Shown here: positions 21,527 through 29,688 of the stretch, piece by piece
Layout: every line of letters begins with the position of its first letter
Position numbering within the stretch: the stretch's first letter is position 1
Source: Oscillospiraceae bacterium
GTDB lineage: Bacteria > Bacillota > Clostridia > Oscillospirales > Oscillospiraceae
Length of the DNA stretch: 49,675 bases
NCBI GenBank assembly: GCA_009780175.1
Contig: WRAO01000015.1
Span: 1-49,675 of the forward strand
Reading direction: 5' to 3'
Made by a program: the position numbers and the translations under genes
Notes under the pieces: generated by a model
Told to the model about the DNA's origin: nothing
The model's database searches: none
Seen by the model: only the letters and a program-made list of their open reading frames with translations

Positions 21527-22690
21527 ATGCAATATCGTATCGACCCAAAGACAGGCAAACCGGTTTCGCTTCTCGGATTTGGAGGGATGCGGTTCCACAA
21601 GAGCCAGACGGAGATGGAGCGGCAGATTCGCTATGCAGTGGACCAGGGGGTCAATTTTTTCGACACGGCCTACATCTATTCGGGCAGTGAAGCGGCGCTC
21701 GGCAAAGCATTCGAGAAAGATGGCCTCCGGGCACGGGTGAATCTCTGCACAAAGCTGCCCCATTACCTCGTCAAAAAGCGGGAGGATCTCGACCGCTATT
21801 TCAACACCCAACTAGAACGGCTGAAAACCGATCATGTCGAATACTACATGATACACATGCTGCCCAGTTTGCAGAGCTGGAAATGGCTCTGTGATCTCGG
21901 CATCGTCGAATGGGTAGAGGAGAAACAGGCGGAGGGGAAGATGGGCCAATTCGGCTTCTCCTTCCACGGTACAGCGCCCGCGTTCCTCGAACTGATCGAC
22001 GCCTATGATTGGGACTTTTGCATGATCCAATACAACTACTATGACATCAACTATCAAGCCGGACGGCAGGGGTTGCGCTATGCTGCGGAGCGGGGCATTC
22101 CCGTCGTCGTGATGGAACCGCTTCGGGGCGGGATGCTGGTCAACAAGCTGCCGAAAGACGTATCTGCGCTGTGGGCGTCTGCCCCCGGTGGGCGGTCTGC
22201 GGCGGAATGGGCGCTCCGCTGGGTGTTTGACCATCCGGAAGTACTCACGACGCTCTCCGGGATGGGGACGATGGAGATGGTGGAGGAAAACGTCCGCGTC
22301 GCCGCCTCGCATGAGCCGGGGACGCTCACACGGGAGGAGTTTGCTCTGTTCGATCAGGCCAGAGAACGCATCCGCGCGACCTTGAAGGTGGATTGTACAG
22401 CCTGCGGGTATTGTATGCCTTGTCCACGCGGGGTGGATATCCCAACCTGTCTCAGCAGTCTAAATGATACGATACTCATTGGTCGATGGAGGAGCCAGAC
22501 TTTTTATGTCGCCACGACAGAGGGGCATAATGCGTCGCGTTGTAATCGCTGCGGCCTATGTGAACCGCTTTGCCCGCAAGGAGTGCCGATCCGGGAGACA
22601 CTGGGGCAGGTGGTGCGGTTTTTGGAACGACCGCCGTATAAGGTGATGCGTTGGGTAGCAAGGCGGAGGCTTAGGACTGAGAAGGAGTAG
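21527..22690 (+). CDS. Aldo/keto reductase with C-terminal 4Fe-4S domain
   Basis: A 387-residue protein. The TIM-barrel aldo/keto reductase part (about 1-285) shows G-F-G-G-M-R-F, F-D-T-A-Y-I-Y (catalytic Asp/Tyr), K-L-P near residue 80 and Y-Y-M-I-H-M-L (catalytic His). The C-terminal region carries two Cys clusters, C-T-A-C-G-Y-C-M-P-C-P and C-N-R-C-G-L-C-E-P-L-C-P, typical of ferredoxin-type 4Fe-4S centres. Such Fe-S-fused oxidoreductases are widespread in Clostridia; the substrate is unknown. ATG 21527 with AGAAAGGGA upstream begins at the conserved Y-R-x-x-x-x-T-G-K-x-V-S-x-L-G-F-G-G pattern. Confidence 0.9.
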   Translation: MQYRIDPKTGKPVSLLGFGGMRFHKSQTEMERQIRYAVDQGVNFFDTAYIYSGSEAALGKAFEKDGLRARVNLCTKLPHYLVKKREDLDRYFNTQLERLKTDHVEYYMIHMLPSLQSWKWLCDLGIVEWVEEKQAEGKMGQFGFSFHGTAPAFLELIDAYDWDFCMIQYNYYDINYQAGRQGLRYAAERGIPVVVMEPLRGGMLVNKLPKDVSALWASAPGGRSAAEWALRWVFDHPEVLTTLSGMGTMEMVEENVRVAASHEPGTLTREEFALFDQARERIRATLKVDCTACGYCMPCPRGVDIPTCLSSLNDTILIGRWRSQTFYVATTEGHNASRCNRCGLCEPLCPQGVPIRETLGQVVRFLERPPYKVMRWVARRRLRTEKE

Positions 22691-22713
22691 GAGATGCTAG
22701 AGGGGGGAATATA

Positions 22714-23049
22714 ATGGGAGGTCTTATCCTTATATTTATTGCTTTTATTATGTTTTATCTAACGGCTTTTCTAGTCATTCCAGTTGTTAGTGGATGGATC
22801 GGGTATAGAATTATGTTAAAGGCCGAGAGAAGTCGTAAATTTTTTGTTGTAAGTGGCGCAGTTCTCATTGTAGGTGTTGTTGTGGGGGTATATGGGAAAA
22901 CCCAAAGAGCGTTGGATGGCGTGGATTTTTTCATGTGGGGCATTTTCATCTCGCTTATCGGAATAAGCTTGATGATTGGTGGTGAGTGTGGGCGACGGGA
23001 TCGCATGTGGGACGCAGAGAAAGAACAAAAAGAGCAAGATGAAGCGTGA
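22714..23049 (+). CDS. Small membrane protein, three helices, unknown
   Basis: A 111-residue protein with three hydrophobic helices (about 2-26, 43-60, 72-89) and a charged, Glu/Lys-rich cytoplasmic tail. AGGGGGG precedes the ATG. It is much more AT-rich than the flanking core genes. Its middle (R-x-x-K-F-F-V-V-S-G-A-V) and third helix (W-G-I...L-M-I-x-G) resemble the third gene of this group (23478), so the two look like diverged paralogues. Function unknown. Confidence 0.65.
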   Translation: MGGLILIFIAFIMFYLTAFLVIPVVSGWIGYRIMLKAERSRKFFVVSGAVLIVGVVVGVYGKTQRALDGVDFFMWGIFISLIGISLMIGGECGRRDRMWDAEKEQKEQDEA

Positions 23050-23076
23050 GAGGACAAGAATGAAAAGGAGTAGGGT

Positions 23077-23463
23077 GTGGAGCAATCTAGCGGGATACGG
23101 GCCATACGAATAGCGAGCCATGTGCTGTTGGCGGTAGTCAGTGTTTTTATGTTCTTTTTCAGTATCACGTTCGCAATTTTAATGCTACTTGTTTTCCTAT
23201 CTGAGCTAAGTATCTCAGGGATACTCTTTTTGGGATTCCTTGCTTACCAATTTTTTGCGGCCTTGTTTGCGGTTTGCATCTTGGCGACGCCGAGGGAGGC
23301 GAAAACATGTGTTTGGGTGGGTATTGGTGGCATTGTTTTCGCGCTTGTGATTACGCATAGCCTTTTTTTCTACGACCTGCTGGCGGCCAGATTATTGACA
23401 CTTCCCCTTGCGTTATATACGCTTTCGGCTTTTGTGCTTTGCTCGACAGATGAGCAGGCTTAG
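23077..23463 (+). CDS. Small membrane protein, four helices, unknown
   Basis: A 128-residue protein with four predicted helices filling most of its length and short polar ends. The GTG start follows AAGGAG by seven bases. AT-rich, between two related small membrane proteins on the same strand. I recognise no family. Confidence 0.62.
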   Translation: MEQSSGIRAIRIASHVLLAVVSVFMFFFSITFAILMLLVFLSELSISGILFLGFLAYQFFAALFAVCILATPREAKTCVWVGIGGIVFALVITHSLFFYDLLAARLLTLPLALYTLSAFVLCSTDEQA

Positions 23464-23477
23464 GAAGAGGGAGGAAA

Positions 23478-23750
23478 ATGGAATTCCTTATCGTTGGCAT
23501 ATTAGTTATTTTAGGTATGGGTGCCTTGTTATCTGAGATTAAGAGTGATCGTATACACAAGATTTTTTTAGTTATAAGTTGCGCCGTTACTGCTATAGGT
23601 ATTGCTTTCGTGATATTTGGACTGATCTTAGCGGGATGGAGTGGAATTGTCTTATTGTTTTGGGGTATTATTGCTGTACTCTTTGGGCTAATTTTGATGA
23701 TTGTTGGTAGGCTTGCGAGATATTTCAGAAGAAACGCAGATAAAGAGTGA
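23478..23750 (+). CDS. Small membrane protein, three helices, unknown
   Basis: Ninety residues with three helices (about 3-18, 29-50, 55-75) and a basic tail. GAGGGAGG precedes the ATG. It shares the K-x-x-R-x-x-K-x-F-x-V-I-S-x-A-V segment and the W-G-I-I...L-M-I-V-G helix with the 22714 gene. The three genes form a short AT-rich cassette followed by a repeat-type hairpin. Confidence 0.62.
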   Translation: MEFLIVGILVILGMGALLSEIKSDRIHKIFLVISCAVTAIGIAFVIFGLILAGWSGIVLLFWGIIAVLFGLILMIVGRLARYFRRNADKE

Positions 23751-23786
23751 GATGAAAAATAAGAGAAGGATTAGGATATATACACA

Positions 23787-23813
23787 GTAGGCTCCTTTTC
23801 CAAAGGAGCCTAC
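23787..23813. repeat. Minimal R1-type hairpin
   Basis: Perfect 12-bp arms (23787-23798, 23802-23813) carrying GGCTCCTTT/AAAGGAGCC around TCC. Same end hairpin as the R1 elements, between convergent genes. Confidence 0.7.
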
Positions 23814-23817
23814 CTAA

Positions 23818-23855
23818 CAAAAAAGCCCCCTGTCACGATCCAGTGACAGGGGGCT
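23818..23855 (-). terminator. Terminator of the asd-dapA-dapB operon
   Basis: Thirteen-bp perfect arms (23824-23836, 23843-23855), six-base loop, then a run of T on the minus strand (23818-23824). Classic intrinsic terminator just after dapB. Confidence 0.92.
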
Positions 23856-23865
23856 CTGCTTTTCT

Positions 23866-24624
23866 CTACTTCGAAATCAAATGATTCATATTATACAGCC
23901 CCGGCATGGTCACCGTAGCCATATACTTCGCCGCCGCTACCGCGCCGCTGGCGAAGACGTTGCGGGAGAGGGCGGTGTGTTTGAGTTCGATCACCTCATC
24001 TAGTCCCGCGAAAATCACCTCGTGTTCGCCGACGATGGTGCCGCCGCGGACGGCGGAAATACCAATCTCCCGCGGCCCACGCGGTTCGCGGACGCTCTGA
24101 CGCTCATAGACATAGTCCGGCTCATAGGGGAGGGCCTCTTTCGCGGCGTCCGCCAGCATAAAGGCGGTGCCGCTGGGGGCGTCGATTTTTTTGTTATGGT
24201 GACGCTCGACGATCTCGATGTCATAGCTCGTGCCGAGGATTTGGACGGCTTTTTTGATGAGGTCCGCCAGCAAGTTGATGCCGAGGCTCATATTGCCGGA
24301 TTTGAAGACGGGGATAACCTTCGCCGCCTCCCGGATCATCGTGTCCTCTTCCGCGCTGTAGCCGGTGGTACAGAGGACAATGGGGGTTTTCGTACGCGTG
24401 CAGTAGCCGAGGAGGCTCTGCAGAGAGGAGGGGGTGGAGAAGTCGATGAGGACATCTGCCGTGCCGCCGAATTCCATGGGGTCTACATAGACGGGGTAAC
24501 TGCTTTTTTGCGTCGAAGATACATCAAATCCGGCTACGATCTTGATTTTTTCGTCCGCCTCGCAGATGGCGGTCACGGCTTGTCCCATGCGGCCGTTGCA
24601 GCCGGAGAGGATAAGTTTTAACAT
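23866..24624 (-). CDS. dapB: 4-hydroxy-tetrahydrodipicolinate reductase
   Basis: Reduces hydroxy-tetrahydrodipicolinate with NAD(P)H in the DAP/lysine pathway. The nucleotide loop is G-C-N-G-R-M-G at residues 8-14, and the substrate signature E-R-H-H-N-K-K-I-D-A-P-S-G-T-A lies around 150-165. 252 aa is normal. It is the third gene of the asd-dapA-dapB operon; a palindrome of the GGGCGGC type lies in the gap before it. Confidence 0.95.
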   Translation of the reverse strand: MLKLILSGCNGRMGQAVTAICEADEKIKIVAGFDVSSTQKSSYPVYVDPMEFGGTADVLIDFSTPSSLQSLLGYCTRTKTPIVLCTTGYSAEEDTMIREAAKVIPVFKSGNMSLGINLLADLIKKAVQILGTSYDIEIVERHHNKKIDAPSGTAFMLADAAKEALPYEPDYVYERQSVREPRGPREIGISAVRGGTIVGEHEVIFAGLDEVIELKHTALSRNVFASGAVAAAKYMATVTMPGLYNMNHLISK

Positions 24625-24644
24625 GAGTAGATGCCCCCTAATAG

Positions 24645-24671
24645 AACGGGCGGCAGAATGCCGCCCTCACA
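24645..24671. repeat. GGGCGGC palindrome in the dapA-dapB gap
   Basis: GGGCGGCA-GAA-TGCCGCCC hairpin, shape as in the TAGGGGCG family, inside the operon. Could affect message stability. Confidence 0.5.
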
Positions 24672-24685
24672 ATTTTATGATATGG

Positions 24686-25570
24686 TCACACGAGCCCTTT
24701 CGCCGCCAGGATCGCCTTCAATTTTTCCAAATTCTCCGGCGTCATATCGCACAACGGCATTCGAACTCCGCCGACTTTCATATCCATCAAGTTCATCGCT
24801 GTTTTCACAGGAATGGGGTTAACTTCCATGAACAGGCCGTCTAAAATCGCGCTGTATTCGAGTTGGATGGCGGCGGCGCGCTTGAAATCTCCGGACAGAG
24901 CCGCGTTGCAGAGGTCCGTCATTTGCCGGGGGATGATGTTAGCGGCGACAGAGATGACGCCCACCCCACCGAGAGACATCATGGGGACAGTGTTGTCGTC
25001 ATTGCCGCTCCAGACGTAGAGATCGTCTCCGCAGTTGGCGATGGTTTTGGCGATGAGTGAAAAGTCTCCAGAGGCCTCTTTGGTGCCGTTGATGAGCGGG
25101 TGTTTGCTGAGGGTTTTATATGTATCCACTGAAATGCCGACTCCGGTGCGGCTGGGCACATTGTAGAGAATGATGGGGATATTCACCCGGTCGGCGATGT
25201 GAAGGAAGTGCTCCACCAGCCCGCGCTGAGTGGCTTTGTTATAGTAGGGTGTGACGTGGAGCAAACCGTCCGCGCCGGATTTTTCGGCTTCCTGGCTGAG
25301 CAGCACGGCGGCCCGCGTATCGTTCGAGCCGGAGCCGGCGACCACCTTCACACGCCCGGCGACATGCTTGACGCAGAAGTCCACAGTGTCGATGTGCTCT
25401 TCCAAAGTCAGAGTAGACGTCTCGCCGGTGGTGCCGCAGATGATGATGGCCTGGGTACCATTGTTGATTTGGAAATCAATCAATTCTGCTAATTTTGGGA
25501 AATTGATCCCGTCTTCGGTGAACGGTGTAACGATCGCGACGGACGAGCCTGTGAAAATTGGAGTTTTCAT
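24686..25570 (-). CDS. dapA: 4-hydroxy-tetrahydrodipicolinate synthase
   Basis: Condenses pyruvate with aspartate semialdehyde. A TIM barrel of 294 aa with G-T-T-G-E-T-S-T-L, the catalytic Tyr in L-Y-N-V-P-S-R-T, and the Schiff-base Lys in N-G-T-K-E-A-S-G-D (about residue 160). GGAGGAACATTCC precedes the ATG. It lies between asd and dapB. Confidence 0.95.
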   Translation of the reverse strand: MKTPIFTGSSVAIVTPFTEDGINFPKLAELIDFQINNGTQAIIICGTTGETSTLTLEEHIDTVDFCVKHVAGRVKVVAGSGSNDTRAAVLLSQEAEKSGADGLLHVTPYYNKATQRGLVEHFLHIADRVNIPIILYNVPSRTGVGISVDTYKTLSKHPLINGTKEASGDFSLIAKTIANCGDDLYVWSGNDDNTVPMMSLGGVGVISVAANIIPRQMTDLCNAALSGDFKRAAAIQLEYSAILDGLFMEVNPIPVKTAMNLMDMKVGGVRMPLCDMTPENLEKLKAILAAKGLV

Positions 25571-25590
25571 GGAATGTTCCTCCTAGTTAT

Positions 25591-25620
25591 ATTGTAGGGG
25601 CACACAGCGTGCGCCCGTGT
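25591..25620. repeat. TTGTAGGGGC palindrome in the asd-dapA gap
   Basis: TTGTAGGGGCACAC...GTGCGCCCG at the head of the dapA leader; a member of the dispersed palindrome family. Confidence 0.5.
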
Positions 25621-25623
25621 ATT

Positions 25624-26697
25624 TTAGATATACCCCTCGCTGCAAAGCAATTCCGCCATGAGGACAGCACCACCGGCTGCACCGCGCAAGGTATTGTGAG
25701 AGAGGCCGATGAATTTATAATTGTACATCTTATCCTCCCGTAAACGGCCGACAGAGATCGCCATGCCATGTTCCAGACCGCGATCAAGGCGCGTTTGCGG
25801 ACGGTTTTCTTCCTCAAAATAGTGAATGAACTGCTTCGGCGCGGAGGGGAGGTCTAAAGCCGGAACCTCTGCCCAGCAAGTCTTGATCTCCTCGATACTC
25901 GGCGTATTGTCGGGATTGAAAAACATAAACACCGCCGCGAGATGCCCATCTGACACGGGGACACGCACACACTGCGCCGTGATCGTCAGCCCGCTGGCAT
26001 TCCCGATGACACCGTCTTTGACCGTACCAAGGAGCTTGAGCGGCTCGCGCTCGCTTTTCTCCTCCTCGCCGCCGATATAGGGGATCACATTATCCACGAT
26101 CTCCGGGGCCGATTCCAAGGTTTTGCCCGCGCCGGAGATGGCCTGATAGGTGCATACCGTGACATGCTCCAGGCTGTATTTCTTAGACAGCGGATAGAGC
26201 GCGGGCATATAGCTTTGCAGAGAACAGTTGGACTTAACCGCAATGAATCCGCGCTCCGTCCCCAAGCGCTTCCGCTGCGATTCGATGACCGCCATATGTT
26301 CCGCGTTGAGCTCTGGCACCAGCATGGGGACATCTGCTGTCCAGCGGTGGGCGCTGTTGTTGGAGACGACGGGACATTCCGCCTTGGCATAGGCCTCTTC
26401 CAAGGCATAGATCGCGTCTTTGTCCATATCGACAGCGGAGAAGACGAAGTCTACCTCGGACGTGATTTTGTCAATATCCGTCTCGGCGGAGAGGAGCACC
26501 ATGTCGCGCACTGCCTCCGGAATGGGCATTTCCATAGCCCAGCGGCCTTCTACGGCCTCGGCATAGGTCTTACCCGCACTGCGCGGGCTTGCGGCCACCG
26601 TAGTGAGTGTGAACCAAGGGTGATGCTCCATCAGGGCCACAAAGCGCTGACCGACCATCCCCGTCGCGCCGAGGACGCCGACTTTGTATTGTTTCAT
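25624..26697 (-). CDS. asd: Aspartate-semialdehyde dehydrogenase
   Basis: NADPH-dependent reduction of aspartyl phosphate to aspartate semialdehyde, the shared entry to the lysine/DAP and threonine/methionine branches. Nucleotide loop G-A-T-G-M-V-G-Q-R-F (residues 9-18), catalytic Cys in K-S-N-C-S-L, and a late H-N-T-L-R-G-A-A-G-G. 357 aa and the motif style match the archaeal/fungal-type Asd rather than the E. coli type. ATG 26697 is chosen for GGAGG just upstream and the conserved K-V-G-V-L-G-A start; further in-frame ATGs upstream lie in the promoter. First gene of the operon. Confidence 0.93.
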   Translation of the reverse strand: MKQYKVGVLGATGMVGQRFVALMEHHPWFTLTTVAASPRSAGKTYAEAVEGRWAMEMPIPEAVRDMVLLSAETDIDKITSEVDFVFSAVDMDKDAIYALEEAYAKAECPVVSNNSAHRWTADVPMLVPELNAEHMAVIESQRKRLGTERGFIAVKSNCSLQSYMPALYPLSKKYSLEHVTVCTYQAISGAGKTLESAPEIVDNVIPYIGGEEEKSEREPLKLLGTVKDGVIGNASGLTITAQCVRVPVSDGHLAAVFMFFNPDNTPSIEEIKTCWAEVPALDLPSAPKQFIHYFEEENRPQTRLDRGLEHGMAISVGRLREDKMYNYKFIGLSHNTLRGAAGGAVLMAELLCSEGYI

Positions 26698-26740
26698 GGT
26701 GGAATTACCTCCAAGCTTAGGGTATGCAATAGATAAAAAA

Positions 26741-26769
26741 ATAGTATCACACTTATGATGGGGTGTCAA
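26741..26769 (-). promoter_or_regulatory. asd-dapA-dapB promoter
   Basis: On the minus strand TTGACA (26764-26769), 17 bases, TACTAT (26741-26746). The leader before asd is only about 40 bases, too short for a lysine riboswitch. Confidence 0.8.
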
Positions 26770-26796
26770 TCTTGGCGCGGGAGATATGCGGCATAG

Positions 26797-26831
26797 AAAA
26801 GGTCTTGCACTATTGTAGTGCAAGACCTTTT
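26797..26831 (-). terminator. Perfect 16-bp terminator hairpin
   Basis: Arms 26797-26812 and 26816-26831 around a three-base loop; on the minus strand the stem ends in TTTTCT. It lies between the stop of the lipoprotein hydrolase and the asd promoter and insulates the two units. Confidence 0.88.
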
Positions 26832-26850
26832 GTGTAGTGTGATATCTGAC

Positions 26851-28281
26851 CTATCGGCTGAGAATCCATTCCACGATGTCGCGGAAAACTACGGTGTCCA
26901 CATGTCCGGGCGTCATGACGCTCTCGGCATGTTCAACGAAGTTGGTCGCGGTCGTCGGCATGAAGGCGTGGTTAAGACCTTCATAGAGACGGAATTCCAC
27001 ATTCTCATGCCCCGCGAAGATTTCCTGGAGCAAAACGAAATCGACATCGGCGAGAACTTGAAAGTCTTTCTCAGGGTGCAAAACCAAGACAGGAACCGTG
27101 ACATGCGCAGCATAACGCTCAAAGGGATGTTGCCGCAAGTTATAAAAGTAGTAGGCGCTGCCTCCAAAGAGGGGAAGCTCGGTTTTCTTGATTTCCTCGA
27201 TGGACAGATGCGCAAAGGACACGGATACTTCGCGAAGCGCTTCCAGTTGCTCAATGAGATCGGTGAGGTCCTCTTCTGTCGCAAGGCCCATTTCCAGCGT
27301 CGCGGCGATGGAGTCTCCGACTTGTTCAATGGCGATCTCCAACAAGTCGCGGGGCGAGCCGGCCATGAGAATCAGCCCGGCGAAATCCCCACCCATCTCG
27401 TGAATCCGCGGGGCGAGCAGACCGCCCAAACTATGGCCCACGAGATAGATTCTGTCCGGATCAATCCGTGGGTCCTCTCGCAAAAGCGCGACCGCGAACA
27501 GCGCGTCTTCGATAGATTCCTCCCAAACGGTCAAACTGTCGCCGAATTCTGCCACCAGTTGTAGGCCGTGTGTGAGCGTCCGCTTATCATTGCGGATCAC
27601 AGCGACGCCGTTTGCCGCCAGATAATGTGCGAGTTCACGATAGATAGGGGCGCCGATCCCTGAGCCGTCCATATCGTTCGGTCCGGAGCCGGAGACAATT
27701 ACAACCGCGGGGACAGGGCCGGTCAGATCATCCGGCATAGCCAAAATGCCGCTCAGCGGGAAAGCGGTTCCCGCACCGATGATGACAGGGTATTCCGTAA
27801 ATCCGTCGTGCTGGGTGATTGACGGTTCCTCCAACGCAGGGAAGCCGTCTATGCCAAGACCCATGATGAGGCCTTCTGCGGAAAATACGATGCGCAACGT
27901 GACGCCTGAGTTTTCGTGCTGGGCAGTTAAGAAGCTGATAAAGAACTCATCGGCTTCCAAATTCTCTATTTCGTAGACGGACACAAACGCGCCTGCCTGT
28001 GCGGCAATCGAGTCCCAGATCCCCTCTAGGGCTGCCTCGTCGGCCGCCTCTGCCATTGCTTCGCCAAACATAGAGACGGCAGTGTCGAAATTGCCATCTG
28101 CCATTGCGGTTACAAAGGTTTCTGCTTTGGCATTATAAAAGGCCCAATCCACATCAGCGGCAATTGCATCTTCGGGCGTGGGTGCGGGGGTGTTTTGTAC
28201 AGGGGCTTCGGCAGGGCCGCTACATCCGGTCAAAAGCAGCAGAACCAAGAGTAGTGGAGCAAGTAATTTTAATCGTTTCAT
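26851..28281 (-). CDS. Lipoprotein with DUF3887-like and alpha/beta-hydrolase domains
   Basis: A 476-residue exported lipoprotein: signal peptide with lipobox L-T-G-C (about 16-20), a short Pro-rich linker, a ~100-residue helical-then-beta domain resembling DUF3887, then an alpha/beta hydrolase (about 150-476). The nucleophile elbow is G-H-S-L-G-G (Ser); a late Asp (H-P-E-K-D-F) and His (G-L-N-H-A-F) complete a plausible triad. Such secreted hydrolases may be esterases or peptidases; the substrate is unknown. Its promoter overlaps an 11-bp inverted repeat (28308-28339). Confidence 0.85.
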   Translation of the reverse strand: MKRLKLLAPLLLVLLLLTGCSGPAEAPVQNTPAPTPEDAIAADVDWAFYNAKAETFVTAMADGNFDTAVSMFGEAMAEAADEAALEGIWDSIAAQAGAFVSVYEIENLEADEFFISFLTAQHENSGVTLRIVFSAEGLIMGLGIDGFPALEEPSITQHDGFTEYPVIIGAGTAFPLSGILAMPDDLTGPVPAVVIVSGSGPNDMDGSGIGAPIYRELAHYLAANGVAVIRNDKRTLTHGLQLVAEFGDSLTVWEESIEDALFAVALLREDPRIDPDRIYLVGHSLGGLLAPRIHEMGGDFAGLILMAGSPRDLLEIAIEQVGDSIAATLEMGLATEEDLTDLIEQLEALREVSVSFAHLSIEEIKKTELPLFGGSAYYFYNLRQHPFERYAAHVTVPVLVLHPEKDFQVLADVDFVLLQEIFAGHENVEFRLYEGLNHAFMPTTATNFVEHAESVMTPGHVDTVVFRDIVEWILSR

Positions 28282-28307
28282 CAGTATATCCTCTCTTTTT
28301 GCATCGA

Positions 28308-28347
28308 TTGCATCATTTATGATAATTCAAATGATGCAAAATGTCAA
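28308..28347 (-). promoter_or_regulatory. Hydrolase promoter with overlapping 11-bp inverted repeat
   Basis: TTGACA (28342-28347) and TATCAT (28319-28324) with a 17-base spacer on the minus strand. Perfect 11-bp arms TTGCATCATTT (28308-28318) and AAATGATGCAA (28329-28339) bracket the -10, a classic repressor-site position. Confidence 0.7.
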
Positions 28348-28362
28348 GAGAAAAAGCAATAC

Positions 28363-28391
28363 TTGCCATGTTTTTTTATGACGTGTATAAT
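28363..28391 (+). promoter_or_regulatory. queA promoter
   Basis: TTGCCA (28363-28368), 17 bases, TATAAT (28386-28391), 41 bases before the queA ATG. Confidence 0.78.
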
Positions 28392-28432
28392 GATTCGATA
28401 ACAAAATGCGGTGCAAGTGAAACGGAGACACC

Positions 28433-29455
28433 ATGAAAACAAGTGATTTTTACTTTGATCTTCCAGAAGAACTCATCGCCCAGACCCCCCTCGAACAGCG
28501 CGACGCGTCTCGTCTGCTCACCTTGGATAAGGCAACGGGCCAAACAGGGCACTACAAATTTACCGACCTCGCGGATTTGCTGAACCCCGGCGACTGTCTG
28601 GTGATGAACGACTCCCGTGTACTCCCGGCACGGCTGTTCGGCAAGCGCGAGTCTGGCGGAGCGGTGGAACTTGTCTTGCTCCAAGACCTCGGCGAGGGGA
28701 AATGGCTCTCCCTGGCGCGGCCCGGCAGAAAGATCCGTCCGGGGGACAAGCTGATTTTTGGCGAAGGGGAACTCACCGCCACTGTCGTCGATGTAGCCGA
28801 AGACGGGAACCGGGTGATCCAGTTCCACTATGATGGCATCTTCTTAGAAGCCTTAGAACGCCTCGGACGAGTTCCATTGCCGCCCTACATCACGGCAGAA
28901 TTGGAAGATTCAGAGCGTTATCAGACCGTATATGCCAAAGAGCCAGGGTCAGCCGCAGCCCCGACGGCGGGGCTGCATTTCACGCCGGAACTGTTGCAGA
29001 AGCTCGAAGATATGGGCGTGAAGCTGATCTGGATCACACTCCACGTTGGACTTGGCACCTTCCGTCCCGTGAAAGCGGAGGACATTAAGGACCACGTGAT
29101 GCACGCGGAGTATTGCATCATCGAGGAGTCTGCGGCGGAGGCGATTAATGCGACGAAGGCGGCAGGCGGTCGGGTGGTTTGCGTCGGGACGACTTCTTGC
29201 CGGACGCTGGAGTCCAGAGCCGAGCCGGATGGACGTATCCCGCCCTATGCGGGTTGGACGAATGCGTTTATTTATCCCGGTTATGAGTTTAAGTGTCTGG
29301 ATGCGCTTATCACAAACTTCCACTTGCCGGAGAGTACGTTGGTCATGCTGGTGTCGGCGCTGGCAGGGCGGGAAAATGTCCTCGCGGCCTATGAGGAGGC
29401 CGTGCGGGAACGGTATCGGTTCTTCTCCTTTGGAGATGCGATGTTGATTCATTAA
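28433..29455 (+). CDS. queA: S-adenosylmethionine:tRNA ribosyltransferase-isomerase
   Basis: Transfers the ribosyl moiety of SAM to preQ1 in tRNA to make epoxyqueuosine. Family patterns: [10 protein letters not shown]-x-P-L-x-x-R-D-A-S-R-L near the start, L-V-M-N-D-S-R-V-x-P-A-R-L-F-G, [10 protein letters not shown] and L-H-V-G-L-G-T-F-x-P-V in the middle, N-F-H-L-P-x-S-T-L near the end. 340 aa is normal. CGGAGA precedes the ATG. tgt, which often follows, is absent; a terminator follows instead. Confidence 0.95.
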   Translation: MKTSDFYFDLPEELIAQTPLEQRDASRLLTLDKATGQTGHYKFTDLADLLNPGDCLVMNDSRVLPARLFGKRESGGAVELVLLQDLGEGKWLSLARPGRKIRPGDKLIFGEGELTATVVDVAEDGNRVIQFHYDGIFLEALERLGRVPLPPYITAELEDSERYQTVYAKEPGSAAAPTAGLHFTPELLQKLEDMGVKLIWITLHVGLGTFRPVKAEDIKDHVMHAEYCIIEESAAEAINATKAAGGRVVCVGTTSCRTLESRAEPDGRIPPYAGWTNAFIYPGYEFKCLDALITNFHLPESTLVMLVSALAGRENVLAAYEEAVRERYRFFSFGDAMLIH

Positions 29456-29467
29456 AATCCATGCGGA

Positions 29468-29500
29468 AGACGGGCGTATACGATGCGCCCGTCTTTTTTC
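29468..29500 (+). terminator. queA terminator
   Basis: Nine-bp arms (29468-29476, 29486-29494) followed by a six-T run. Confidence 0.88.
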
Positions 29501-29508
29501 GTTCTGAT

Positions 29509-29535
29509 TTCGACAAAATTCGACACATTATGACA
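29509..29535. promoter_or_regulatory. Three 0A-like boxes at 10-bp spacing
   Basis: TTCGACA at 29509-29515 and again at 29519-29525 are exact reverse complements of the Spo0A box TGTCGAA; a weaker TATGACA lies at 29529-29535. All three are one helical turn apart, upstream of the spo0A promoter, pointing to autoregulation. Confidence 0.7.
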
Positions 29536-29593
29536 AGTGACAACAAATGTGGGGAATATTGGAAATAATTTGAGCAAAATGATTAAAATATAC

Positions 29594-29622
29594 TTGCAAA
29601 AGCGAAAAGGCTGTGATAGATT
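29594..29622 (+). promoter_or_regulatory. spo0A promoter
   Basis: TTGCAA (29594-29599), 17 bases, TAGATT (29617-29622), about 66 bases upstream of the start codon. Confidence 0.6.
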
Positions 29623-29688
29623 ATTGTCAATAAATCAGTGTTTCTATACACCCCTGGCCTAATTCGAAATAATGCGGAGGAGAAGTCT

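Noticed and set aside
26698-26740. Lysine riboswitch before asd
   Set aside because: The leader after the promoter is about 40 bases, far too short.
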